Shown: positions 1 to 9,645, numbered from the stretch's first letter. The stretch is DNA of 64,000 bases from Sclerodactyla briareus (GCA_026419785.1 JAODTK010005905.1:431055-495054); one strand, 5' to 3'. Numbers and translations are program-made. The notes: generated by a model not told the origin, from the letters alone.

Positions 1-55
1 ATCCTTTCATGGTATTCTAAGTTAGAATGCTCGTTAAGCTATCCCTCCTCACCCA

Positions 56-120
56 AAACAACCCCCCCAACCCCCTCAAAACCAAAAAACCCCCACCACC
101 CCCACCCACACCTAAACTCA
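56..120. other. C-rich tract, G4-forming on the minus strand
   Basis: Five or more C runs of 3 to 7 bases are separated by short A-rich spacers. On the minus strand these are G runs that fit the G3+ spaced-by-short-loops pattern of a G-quadruplex. The tract begins about 50 bases past the stop codon of the minus-strand Rep-like ORF, so it lies downstream of that gene. Whether it has a role (termination, replication pausing) is inference. Confidence 0.6.
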
Positions 121-167
121 ACCTCCGCCTCACTCCACCTCCCGTCACTCGGTTATCCCCACTCCCT

Positions 168-803
168 TCAAGTTACCTGGATCGCCTCTGCCACGCGTTT
201 CGGGCCGCGGTTGTAGATGACACGACCAGGTCCGTCTTGCCCTCCTGGCTCTGGATTTCTGCGAAATGCGAGCAGCTTCTCCGTCCTGGTCTTAATTTTG
301 CGCTCGCGCACGATTTCGCCCACGTCGCACACGCGGAGACGCTTCTTCTTGCGGCTAGGCCCTTCTGACTGGGAAGAGGTCCCAGCACGCGCGGCACTGG
401 CTGCACTCGTGCGCGACTCAGACAGGTCGGGGTGCCCCGCACTCATCCACACGCTCCCATCGGATTTAGTTACGTATTGAAACGCTGAATAGTAGTTCGT
501 ATGCGTGGCCGAAAAGTGAACAACCATCCCGTAGTCGGCCTGGAGGCGTTGTTTCACCCGGAGCCACCGATTGGCCTTCCCCAGCTTTATAGCCAGGTGG
601 TAGTGGTGCCCACCGTCTTCATGCTCCTCCTGACAGCATGCCCACTGCACGACTTCCATGTCACTGGCTTCGAAAGCGGCCACTACTTTAGCAGCGATGT
701 CCTCACGGGAGGCGCAGACAGCGGCGTCGGCTCGGCTGTAGGTTATTAAATAGACCATGCGCGCCCGCCGTGCATCCAGCTCCTCTATGTTAGCCATGAT
801 CAC
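168..803 (-). CDS. HUH (Rep-type) endonuclease-like protein, 211 aa
   Basis: The translation shows the three ordered motifs of a rolling-circle HUH endonuclease: motif I VYLITYSRAD (residues 17-26), motif II with the metal-binding pair in HYHLAIKL (His67, His69), and motif III YVTK (Tyr110 as candidate nicking residue, Lys113). Between II and III is an RWLRVK segment (79-84). A basic stretch RKKKRLR (151-157) could be a nuclear signal. No helicase domain is present and the ORF is about the size of the endonuclease module plus a tail. The ATG at 797 (residue 3) has a better start context (A at -3, G at +4) than the one at 803. Around residues 180-194 (224-266) a better-looking continuation lies in another minus-strand frame before the first frame resumes, suggesting two compensating one-base indels. 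GC content is clearly above the flanks. Such stand-alone Rep-like ORFs could be a transposon gene or an integrated ssDNA-virus copy; which one is not decided here. The domain call is fairly sure, the origin is not. Confidence 0.8.
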   Translation of the reverse strand: MIMANIEELDARRARMVYLITYSRADAAVCASREDIAAKVVAAFEASDMEVVQWACCQEEHEDGGHHYHLAIKLGKANRWLRVKQRLQADYGMVVHFSATHTNYYSAFQYVTKSDGSVWMSAGHPDLSESRTSAASAARAGTSSQSEGPSRKKKRLRVCDVGEIVRERKIKTRTEKLLAFRRNPEPGGQDGPGRVIYNRGPKRVAEAIQVT

Positions 804-883
804 TGTGCGTTCCCTTAATGTATAACAGTCGACTCTCAGGTAGTAGGTAGGCGACGACTAGGTTAGTGATGGCTATGTAGCAG

Positions 884-894
884 ACCTATATATG
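884..894 (-). promoter_or_regulatory. TATA-like box for the Rep-like ORF
   Basis: Read on the minus strand the sequence is CATATATAGG, about 85 bases upstream of the start codon at 803. Position and composition fit a TATA box. No transcript evidence exists here. Confidence 0.35.
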
Positions 895-1039
895 CATCTG
901 TAGGGGTCACAGAAGCCGCCTTCACTACTTGGAATGTGATCAATTCGGAGAATGCGCCGCGACAACGCACACATTGGCGCACATGTTCAAATCCTGCTCG
1001 TATGATTGGTGCTCGACTTGAACAAGTTCAAAGAAGCGA

Positions 1040-1064
1040 CCACGTGTGAACGTTACACACGTGG
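1040..1064. other. Hairpin upstream of the Rep-like ORF (candidate nick/replication origin)
   Basis: A perfect 9-bp stem, CCACGTGTG at 1040-1048 paired with CACACGTGG at 1056-1064, encloses a 7-base loop AACGTTA. Rep-type HUH enzymes nick single-stranded loops of such hairpins near their own gene, and many ssDNA-virus loops end in TTAC, as the loop plus next base does here. The hairpin lies about 240 bases upstream of the start codon. The structure is seen; the function is inferred. Confidence 0.45.
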
Positions 1065-1422
1065 CAGTGATCACATACTTTCTATTTATTATACGCGCGT
1101 TCTGACCACTTGCCTTCTTCTCAGGTCCACAGTAACGCCATTATGCGCATGCGCCGCATTCACCTCACGAAGCTGTTATGTACTCCTTTCCGTATACCCT
1201 TAGACTCTATATAATCATGTCATTATTACATGCCTGCCCTTCGTGTTGAATACATAATTCCTTTACTTGTTACAACCTTTCAATGATGAAATGGTGTGTG
1301 TTTCAATGCCATCTATCTGTCAAAAAGAACACGGCTGTTTGTTGCTTCTGACGTCCCTTCTTAATTCAAACCTACTGTTCCAAGAATTAAACCCCAGGAG
1401 CCGGACTTTGTACAGCACTCAG

Positions 1423-1569
1423 ACAATCCTCGCAAAAATGGTGGGACAAACAGTGATTTGCAAGCGTTAACCGCGCAGCGTGTTACTGTTGTACTTCATA
1501 GCGCGACTTGTATGCCAACATTGAAGGGTGGAGCGGAGTTTTTTCCCAGGTATTTTTTGCGAGGATTGT
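1423..1569. mobile_element. Possible short MITE with 16-bp inverted ends
   Basis: ACAATCCTCGCAAAAA at 1423-1438 is repeated in perfect inverted form at 1554-1569, giving a 147-bp unit with a 115-bp interior. The interior has no coding capacity of note. No clear target-site duplication is visible (only AG flanks both ends), so a plain inverted repeat is the alternative. Confidence 0.5.
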
Positions 1570-1754
1570 AGCTGGTAGGTGGCATCCTGCACAGGTTAGT
1601 GGTGAAAGGTAAGTGCATCGATTTAATTGCCATAACCGGGGTGTCGGCTACTATCTACTCCTACAATTTTTGGTGCACATGCACAATAGTCGTACCTTGG
1701 GTGTTCAGAAATTTTTTATTAAAATTCCCACTTATGCCCTAGGGCCAATTTTCA

Positions 1755-2745
1755 TCATCGCCTGAACAAATTTTATAAAGAGACTAAGTGATCACTCTGG
1801 TTTTCTCTGGAACCGTAGGACTGATTTCGATGAATTTCGTTGTGGTATCAGGTGGGTGAACACGTTCCAATTAGATTTTTCGCTGAAAGTTTCTTGAGTG
1901 GGTAATTAGCCTATGTCATGTAATTCATTGTTTGAGGCTTGATAGCAAGATTACACAGACGTAGGTGCTATGGTGATATCTTAGTGCATGGGTACGAGAA
2001 ATATCAGGTAGAGGAACTGATAGGATTTTCAGCATAAAATATGCAAAAGTCATCTGATTGGGGCAGATGATGTAAAATGTTAAACTTGTCAGATGTTATG
2101 AAACCTTGATGAATATTGTTTACCTTCAGTCCCAAACTTTTCAATAAAGATTTGGGGTCACTGAGGCAATTCAATGTGTCCTAATGTGCATAAGTTATGC
2201 AAAATCTTGAAGTTTGGCGACTCTGGTTCATCTTCAAGCTAAAATTATGGATATGGTTTACCGTTATCCATATTTCTCTTTCACATGAATTTGATGTCAC
2301 TGAGGTTTTTCATTTGTCTAATTTGCATCAATTCAATTTTCCAGAAACTTGTGGGTTTGGTCCCCAAAAATTCTAGGAATAGGGTCACTGGTGTTTGAAG
2401 TGGGGCCCACCATGGTTATGAGAGTATTCAAATTAGAGAAGAGTCACTGGATCAGTAATGTGTCCGAATTTCCATAATTTAGGAATCTAGTCACATTTTT
2501 CCACAAAACGGTACTCCTTCAGTGAACATGGTCAACAGTTAGTCCCAAAGGGTTTGGGGCTGATTAGTGCATTTATATTAGCTCACATGAAGGCTAGCCC
2601 AACTATATTCACGCTTCAGCTTTTAGATTTTTGCTGTCATTATCGCTGACTGGCAATTTGGCTCCTCTTTCAACCTCTAAGATTGGTTGGCGAAACTTGC
2701 TAAATGCAAAATGAAACAACTACCTGATCGCAAATGAGGCTAGAC
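1755..2745 (+). mobile_element. Dispersed hairpin-ended element, variant right end
   Basis: The left end matches the family left end (CGCCTGAACAAA followed by AGTGATCACT), and the interior shares the family phrases about a 'GTTTAGGC TTGATAGCAAGATTAC' type segment and repeated 'CTAATTTGCAT' segments. The right end differs from the main family and instead matches the segments near 53130-53290 and 54480-54600 (TTCAACCTCTAAGATTGGTTGG). No ORF of note. It stops about 25 bases before the next exon. Confidence 0.5.
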
Positions 2746-2770
2746 TAGCGTTCATAGACCGTTGTTTTAG

Positions 2771-2925
2771 TGTCGTCCACTCGCTCCACCGGAGGCAGGT
2801 CGTCGAGTCTATGGATGCAGAGGTCAAATCAAAACCGTCCTGCTATGTTGTCACGGCGGACAACAGATACATCATGGCCTGTGGGTTCTGGGATAAGAGC
2901 TTCAGGGTTTTCACAACAGAGAACT
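2771..2925 (+). CDS. NBEA/LRBA: Neurobeachin/LRBA-type gene, WD40 exon (first in window)
   Basis: A TTGTTTTAG acceptor precedes the exon and a GTGAGT donor follows. The frame is open for 51 codons between a leading and a trailing single base. It encodes HRRQVVESMDAEVKSK, then VVTADNRYIMACGFWDKSFR, a hallmark of the C-terminal WD40 propeller of neurobeachin and LRBA. These are large cytoplasmic BEACH-domain scaffold proteins (also AKAPs) involved in membrane and vesicle trafficking; the propeller follows the BEACH domain at the C-terminus. Upstream exons must lie left of the window. The exon is intact, unlike several later ones. Family is near certain; vertebrates have two paralogues, so I do not choose between them. 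Confidence 0.9.
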
Positions 2926-3119
2926 GTGAGTCCATTATTTAAGCTGGTTAATTCAGTGCCAAACTTAATATCTAATTGGCCACCTTCGTTAGCTGTATCT
3001 GAACCTAGGCAGTGAAATTCTACTGTGAGAGGCAAGGCCAATCTAAAATGATTGGTCGATAGTGTTTAACAACACTTAGCACATATTACTCTAGTAGGAA
3101 CTATGTGTTTGATGGGAGC

Positions 3120-3671
3120 ACGCATCAGATTATTTATACTGTTCGGGGGTCAGGTCAAAGGTCAGTAGAGTAAAGTCTGGAAACTTGTGGGGACATGATA
3201 AGTAGAACGCTAGTCCTATCGAGTTGAAATTTGGCATACGGCTTCCCCATGAAGATACTAGAACCCTATCATCGTTGGTGTAGAGTGGGGTCCTTTTAGT
3301 CAAAAATGGGGAAATGTAAAGAGAACTGATATTCTGGCAAATTTTAGATTGTGGACACAACATTAACTCAACCCTGGATGGATTGAGCTCATAATGGATT
3401 GTGGCTCCCCCAAGATGAGTAAATACATGATCCCTATTTTGGGGTTCAGGTCAAAGTCTCGGGTCAGCAGAGGTCAAAGTTTTCTAAAGACCTAGTGGAC
3501 ACGATAAGTCTACAAAGCTTGGTTCGATCAAGCTGATGCATTAGGCATACTGCCTTATTATGGGGAGTACAAAGAAACACTTTTTTTTCAGTAGAAAGTT
3601 TAGAAGGTTGTGAAACACTGATAATTTGGCCAATTTCATTTTGGGGGACACACCACTCAACCCCACCTGAC
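3120..3671 (+). repeat. Copies of the ~330-bp dispersed/tandem repeat
   Basis: Two diverged units carry the landmarks of this family: 'GGGGTCAGGTCAAAGGTCA', 'GGACACGATAAGTC', 'TATGGGGAGTACA', and 'AATTTTGGCCAATTT'. The same units occur near 8.8, 15, 22, 25.6 and 43.8 kb. Nothing coding was seen. Confidence 0.6.
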
Positions 3672-3918
3672 AACTCGACCAACTGGAGGGATCCAAAAAA
3701 AAAAAAAAGCTCATACTTAGAATGTTGAGTACATGATTAAGTGTTTGCGTGGTCAGATCTGAGTCAGCAAATACCAAAATCTGGAAAAACCTTGGTGTTG
3801 AGGTAAGGTCAGGCCGGTGCTAGGTTGCCGCCAAACCGTCGATGCTGCTGATGCTGCTGATGAAGACCTGAAACGCAAAGTTACTGTACATTAATGGTAG
3901 GTAGTTCTGCCCTTGTTT

Positions 3919-4809
3919 GTCGCGCCTGAATGAAATTCAGGCGGAGACTTAGTGATCACTATGGCGTGTGTATGTTGGTTTTGTCAGAAAAAGAAAAAAA
4001 AAAAAAAAAAACAATTTCTTGTTAGCAGGATATCTCTTGAACGGTAAGTCATTTCCTACAAAATGTTCAGCATCATGGTTGGTGAACACGATTGATTAGA
4101 TTTTGGGCACAAAGTCACTAATCAAGTAAGGTAATTAGCCCATCTTATGTAATTTATTGTTTAGCCTTTGTTAGCAAGATTACGGATGAAAGTATGTGCT
4201 ATGACTTGGTTTGGCACATAGATGCGGGATATAAGGTAGATGAACTGATTCTATTTTCAGCGTAATTTTATGCAAGATTCAAAAGTTTGTCGGATTTTCA
4301 AGAAACTTGGTGAATATAGTCACCTTCAGTCCCAAAACTTTTTAAAAAGATTTGGTGTCAACGTACCTAATTCGCATAATTTATGCGAAATCTTTGAAGT
4401 TGCTTGGATTTTCATGAAACCTGGTGGGTATGGTTTACCTTGAGTTCTAAAAAAAATTATCATGGATTCAGGTTCACTGGATGTCAAACAAAGTGTCTAA
4501 TTTGCATAATTTAGGCATAATTTTGAAGTTTGCCAGATTTTCGTGAAACTTGGTAAATTGCCTGAATTTACATAATTTAGGCAATTTTAGTCACATTTCC
4601 ACAGGACTTTTACTCCTTCATTAGACCTTGGTTCCATAGTCCGTCCTTTTGAATTTGAAATTGGTCACTACTTAGTAGGCTGTTTCTGCTAAGTGCTAAT
4701 ACCGAAATCTTTAGCGACACATGGAATGCCTTGTAATTGTTTGCATGGTGACTAATAGAAGAAACACTGATTGCGCAACCAGGCGAGACACGGGGGGCGA
4801 TCGCCTTGT
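3919..4809 (+). mobile_element. Hairpin-ended dispersed element, copy A
   Basis: The left end GTCGCGCCTGAATGAAATTC forms a hairpin with ATTCAGGCG. Near the right end are CAGGCGAGAC (4780-4789) and the palindrome region GGCGATCGCC followed by TTGT. The two motifs GTCTCGCCTG and CAGGCGAGAC are reverse complements of one another in the family consensus. The interior is non-coding, with an A-rich run near 3990. Confidence 0.6.
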
Positions 4810-5249
4810 CTGATGAAGGAGCTGACATGCTCAGTCTCCATGTTTGCAAAGTTCACATTTATCACTTTTCCAATGATATTACCCTAATGGTTGAAACCCT
4901 GTAAGTGTAAGTCGCTGCCATGTTAGTCATTATCAACTGGGTAGGGTGAAATAATGGTAACAAAGCTTCTTGTTGAAGGACACACCAGAAAAGTGGATTA
5001 GTTCTCAACTGGAATCAAGGTCCACAATCTGTTGATTTATGGTCTGCTGATGCCAACTGTAGTTTGCAACCTTTTCCCAGAATTCATTTGTAAAGGAAAA
5101 GAAGATTTCCATCATGTGTATGGATTGACCCTATATTTACTTTCATATAGGTATAAGGTCATGTCAATGTTCTTACAAACCATTCTATGTGACATGACCT
5201 TGAATCTTAAAACTAGACGTTATCCCTACTGCCTTTTTCTCTATAACAG

Positions 5250-5422
5250 GTAAAGTTGACACATGTTGTTGTATGGGCACTGGATATAGTGACATGCTGT
5301 CAAGGTCAGAGTGTCCTGTAGGTGGAGACTGCTATGTGGTTTCAGGGGCCAAGATGCCACACTTCTGGTCTGGCATTGGAGCTCCAAGGTGCACTGGATC
5401 CTCGGTGACAACCATGTGCAAG
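5250..5422 (+). CDS. NBEA/LRBA: Neurobeachin/LRBA-type gene, WD40 exon, copy 1 of a duplicated exon
   Basis: A pyrimidine-rich TTTCTCTATAACAG acceptor and a GTATGT donor bound the exon. Pieces in two frames give RSECPVGGDCYVVSG and then DATLLVWHWSSKVHWILGDN, the propeller segment that follows the exon at 2771 in neurobeachin/LRBA. Reading requires frame changes near 5292-5300 and near 5344-5350 (a GGGG run), and the first bases are more degraded than in the copy at 7741. If the small indels are errors, the exon is 174 bases and phase 1 at both edges, so it could be repeated or skipped without losing frame. Confidence 0.85.
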
Positions 5423-6433
5423 GTATGTTTATATCAGTGTCTGTACTATGTGCATCAGTGATGAAGACCACTCATGGGCTTGGGGTAGAAGAAATCCCAA
5501 GTAATGGAAATCCTTACCCATGACTAAAGTGGTGACTACAAGACTAAAAATACATATTCTCACCTATCTACCTTCAGTGATGTAGGCTTGTTTCCTCTAC
5601 CCATGACGATGCTCCCAGTAAATTGATGGAATAATGTCCAGGTTTATTAGCTTGATTGGTAAAACTAACAGTTTGAGATTTGGAGATGTTGAATTTGAAT
5701 CTATTCAAAGCCGAATTTTGGGGCTTCTGGCAACCTACTAGACAAGACACATTCTCTTCATTCATTGTCCCACGCTACTTATGTAGAAGTGGGTTGCTTG
5801 TTGTATTGGTGTTAACAAACTTAACATTAGTGATTGCCAATGTGGCTGTCCAATTAGAAAGTTATGTAACAAGTCAGGTTCCTGGCCTTACCTGGGAACC
5901 TGGAAAAATTTGAATCCTGGAAAGTCATGGAATTTGGGCAAAATGCTTCCAAATCCTGGAAAAAATCATGGGATTTGATTGGCCAAAGACTTAATTGACT
6001 ATGGTGGCGTTTTTGGGATGCTTAGATGGTTCAGTACTACACTGTTCTTTCGTGTGGACTGGAAATAAGAAATCGTTTTCATCCTGGATTTTGAAATTTC
6101 ATCATGAAAAAATCATGGAATTTTAGTCTCTTGGAATGATGGGAACACTGCAAGTAACACTATGGTATCGTGTAAATTTACACAATGAAAGTACAGTTTT
6201 TTATTCCTCTGACAAACTCGACCCCACCTGAGGGATCAAGCTCATACTTAGAATGTTGAGTACATGATTAATAGTGTTTGGTGGTCAGATTGATGTCAGC
6301 AAATACCAAAATCTGGAAACCTTGGTTGACGGTAAGTGTCAGGCCGGCTGCTAGGTGCAGCCAACCTGATGCTGCTGCTGAAGACCTGACATGCACAGTA
6401 ACATGTAAGGAAGTAGGTAGTTCTGCCCTGTTT

Positions 6434-7300
6434 GTCTCGCCTGAATGAAATTCAGGAGGAGACTTAGTGATCACTATTGCGTGTGGTAGGGTTGTGTTTG
6501 TCACAATTTCTTGTTAGCAGGATATCTCTTGAACGGTAAGTGCTTCCTACAAAAATTGTTCGCATCAGGGTTGGGTGAACACGATTGATTAGATTTTGGG
6601 CACAAAGTCACTAATCAAGTAAGGTAATTAGCCCATCTTATGTAATTTATTGTTTAGCCTTGTTAGCAAGATTACGGATGAAAGTATGTGCTATGACTTG
6701 GTTTGGCACATAGATGCGGGATATAAGGTAGATGAACTGATTCTATTTTCAGCGTAATTTTATGCAAGATTCAAAAGTTTGTCGGATTTTCAAGAAACTT
6801 GGTGAATATAGTCACCTTCAGTCCCAAAACTTTTTAAAAAGATTTGGTGTCAACGTACCTAATTCGCATAATTTATGCGAAATCTTTGAAGTTGCTTGGA
6901 TTCTCATGAAACCTGGTGGGTATGGTTTACCTTGAGTTCTAAAAAAAATTATCATGGATTCAGGTTCACTGGATGTCAAACAAAGTGTCTAATTTGCATA
7001 ATTTATGCAAATTTTGAAGTTTGCCAGATTTTCGTGAAACTTGGTAAATTGCCTGAATTTACATAATTTAGGCAATTTTAGTCACATTTCCACAGGACTT
7101 TTACTCCTTCAGAGACATTGTCAATAGTCCGTCCTTTTGAATTTGAAATTGGTCACTGATTAGTAGTCCTGTGTTTCTGTTAAATGCTAATACCGAAATC
7201 TTTAGCGACACATGGAATGCCTTGTAATTGTTTGCATGGTGACTAATAGAAGAAACACTGATTGCGCAACCAGGCGAGACACGGGGGGCGATCGCCTTGT
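6434..7300 (+). mobile_element. Hairpin-ended dispersed element, copy B
   Basis: GTCTCGCCTG lies at 6434-6443, its inverted partner CAGGCGAGAC at 7271-7280, and the right-end palindrome GGCGATCGCC ends just before TTGT at 7300. It is the duplicate of the element at 3919-4809 and gives the cleanest view of the family: left hairpin, AGTGATCACT palindrome, non-coding interior, right-end palindrome. Confidence 0.65.
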
Positions 7301-7740
7301 CTGATGAAGGAGCTGACATGCTCAGTCTCCATGTTTGCAAAGTTCACATTTATCACTTTTCCAATGATATTACCCTAATGGTTGAAACCCTGTAAGTGTA
7401 AGTCGCTGCCATGTTAGTCATTATCAACTGGGTAGGGTGAAATAATGGTAACAAAGCTTCTTGTTGAAGGACACACCAGAAAAGTGGATTAGTTCTCAAC
7501 TGGAATCAAGGTCCACAATCTGTTGATTTATGGTCTGCTGATGCCAACTGTAGTTTGCAACCTTTTCCCAGAATTCATTTGTAAAGGAAAAGAAGATTTC
7601 CATCATGTGTATGGATTGACCCTATATTTACTTTCATATAGTCATAAGGTCATGTCAATGTTCTTACAAACCATTCTATGTGACATGACCTTGAATCTTA
7701 AAACTAGACGTTATCCCTACTGCCTTTTTCTCTATAACAG

Positions 7741-7913
7741 GTAAAGTGGACACCGGGTGTGTATGGTCACTGGGATATAGTGACATGCTGTCAAGGTCAG
7801 AGTGTCCTGTAGGTGGAGACTGCTATGTGGTTTCAGGGGCCAAGATGCCACACTTCTGGTCTGGCATTGGAGCTCCAAGGTGCACTGGATCCTCGGTGAC
7901 AACCATGTGCAAG
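7741..7913 (+). CDS. NBEA/LRBA: Neurobeachin/LRBA-type gene, WD40 exon, copy 2 of a duplicated exon
   Basis: Same acceptor and donor as the copy at 5250. This copy keeps VYGHWDIVTC at its start, which is lost in copy 1, so it is the better coding version. It shares with copy 1 the two apparent missing bases, one after VTC and one in the GGGG run before DATLLVW. Shared breaks mean that either they predate the duplication or the consensus has the same error twice. If both exons are real and spliced, the protein would gain an extra propeller segment; if they are alternatives, they would be mutually exclusive exons. A haplotype duplicated in the assembly is equally possible. Confidence 0.85.
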
Positions 7914-8722
7914 GTATGTTTATATCAGTGTCTGTACTATGTGCATCAGTGATGAAGACCACTCATGGGCTTGGGGTAGAAAGATTCCCACAGTAATGGA
8001 AATCCTTACCCATGACTAAAGTGGTGACTACAAGACTAAAAATACATATTCTCACCTATCTACCTTCAGTGATGTAGGCTTGTTTCCTCTACCCATGACG
8101 ATGCTCCCCGTATTGAGGATTGGGGGGGTTGTGTTGGAATAATGTCAGGTTTAGAGCTTGATTGGTAAAACTAACAGTTTGAGATTTGGAGATGTTGAAT
8201 TTGAATCTATTCAAAGCCGAATTTTGGGGCTTCTGGCAACCTACTAGACAAGACACATTCTCTTCATTCATTGTCCCACGCTACTTATGTAGAAGTGGGT
8301 TGCTTGTTGTATTGGTGTTAACAAACTTAACATTAGTGATTGCCAATGTGGCTGTCCAATTAGAAAGTTATGTAACAAGTCAGGTTCCTGGCCTTACCTG
8401 GGAAACCTGGAAAAAATTTGAATCCTGGGAAAGTCATGGAATTTGAGGCAAATGATTCAAATCCTGGAAAAAATCATGGGATTTGATTGGCCAAAGACTT
8501 AATTGACTATGGTGGCGTTTTTGGGATGCTTAGATGGTTCAGTACTACACTGTTCTTTCGTGTGGACTGGAAATAAGAAATCGTTTTCATCCTGGGATTT
8601 TGAATTTCATCATGAAAAAATCATGGAATTTTAGTCTCTTGGAATGATGGGAACACTGCAAGTAACACTATGGTATCGTGTAAATTTACACAATGAAAGT
8701 ACAGTTTTTTATTCCTCTGACA

Positions 8723-9270
8723 AACTCGACCCCACCTTCATGGATGAAGCTCATACTTGGTATGTGTGTTCCCCATGAAGAGTACATGAACCCTATTGTT
8801 TTGGGGTCATGTAAGGGTCATTTGAGGTCACCAGAGGTCAAAGTCTGAAAACCTTGTAAACACAATAGGTCCAGAATGGTTTGTCCGATCAAGCTTGAAT
8901 CATGTGTATAGCTTTCTTATGGGGAGTACAGGAACACTAATTGTTTTTGGTTCAGGTTGGAGGTGAATTTTGGTCGAAAATAGGAAAAATGTGTGAAAAA
9001 TCAATATTTTGGCCAATTTTGGCTTGTAAACATGATAACTCGACCCCACCTTCATGGATGAAGCTCATACTTGGTATGCAAGTTGCCCATGATGAATAAA
9101 CGAACCCTATCACTTTTAGTCAGGTCAAAGGTCAACAGAGGTCAAAGTCTGAAAATGCTTGTAAATGGTATGATCAGGTTGGAATTAGTTGTAAGTCCTT
9201 CATGGATCCAGTTCGGCCTCGACTTCTGCAGGTCCAATTGTAGATATATACGCGAAAAGACCACATGTTA
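8723..9270 (+). repeat. ~330-bp repeat, about one and a half units
   Basis: Two starts of the unit (ACTCGACCCCACCTTCATGG) lie at about 8725 and 9040, which gives the period directly. Interior landmarks match those at 15 and 22 kb. Non-coding. The following 9271-9640 is AT-rich unique-looking DNA in which I see nothing. Confidence 0.65.
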
Positions 9271-9645
9271 AATTTAGACATTAATTAGTATGGGAGTTTG
9301 TGTAAACCGCCTTTCATGCTAATTAGCCAAATTAAAACCACAGGTTATATGTTCATTGTGTTAGCGTCTTTGGATACTGTATAGTATGTGAACTGGGGCA
9401 AAGCTGCATGCAATTAATGAACAAGACTAGAGGTGACAACTAGCTGCCGCGCATGTAGATGATTCAATTAGTCCAGATTATCGAGTGGTCTCGCGTTTTC
9501 TGACTTCTATTATTTGGATGAAAAATAAAATAGAAACTCATAACAACAAACAGAAACAGTAATAAATAACGAATAGTTAATGCAGTGAGGGGGTCTAGCT
9601 CGTGGTGCATATGTTATCAAACGTTTATAAATAACTTATTAGTAT

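Larger units (their letters stand above)
3672..6214 (+). repeat. Tandem segmental duplication, unit 1 (2.5 kb)
   Basis: This segment is nearly identical to 6215-8722 over its whole length, including a dispersed element, the WD40 exon and its downstream intron. The offset is 2491 bases through the exon and slightly larger at the left edge because of small indels. Both joints fall at ACTCGACC, a landmark of the 330-bp repeat, which suggests unequal recombination between repeat copies. A collapsed or doubled haplotype in the assembly would look the same. Confidence 0.85.
6215..8722 (+). repeat. Tandem segmental duplication, unit 2 (2.5 kb)
   Basis: Second copy of the 2.5-kb unit. The clearest differences from unit 1 are a shortened A-rich stretch after the element's left end, changes at the start of the exon, and a small replacement near 8105-8135 with a G-rich stretch. 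The rest matches almost base for base, so the event or artefact is recent. Confidence 0.85.

Noticed and set aside
797-1076. TGATCAC words near 799, 936 and 1069 as possible iterons for the Rep-like protein
   Set aside because: Only six or seven bases, irregular spacing and orientation, and the same palindrome is common in the dispersed repeats.
8186-8446. 86-codon ORF, duplicated at 5680-5913
   Set aside because: Present twice only because of the tandem duplication; hydrophobic text without a start context, splice sites or known motif.
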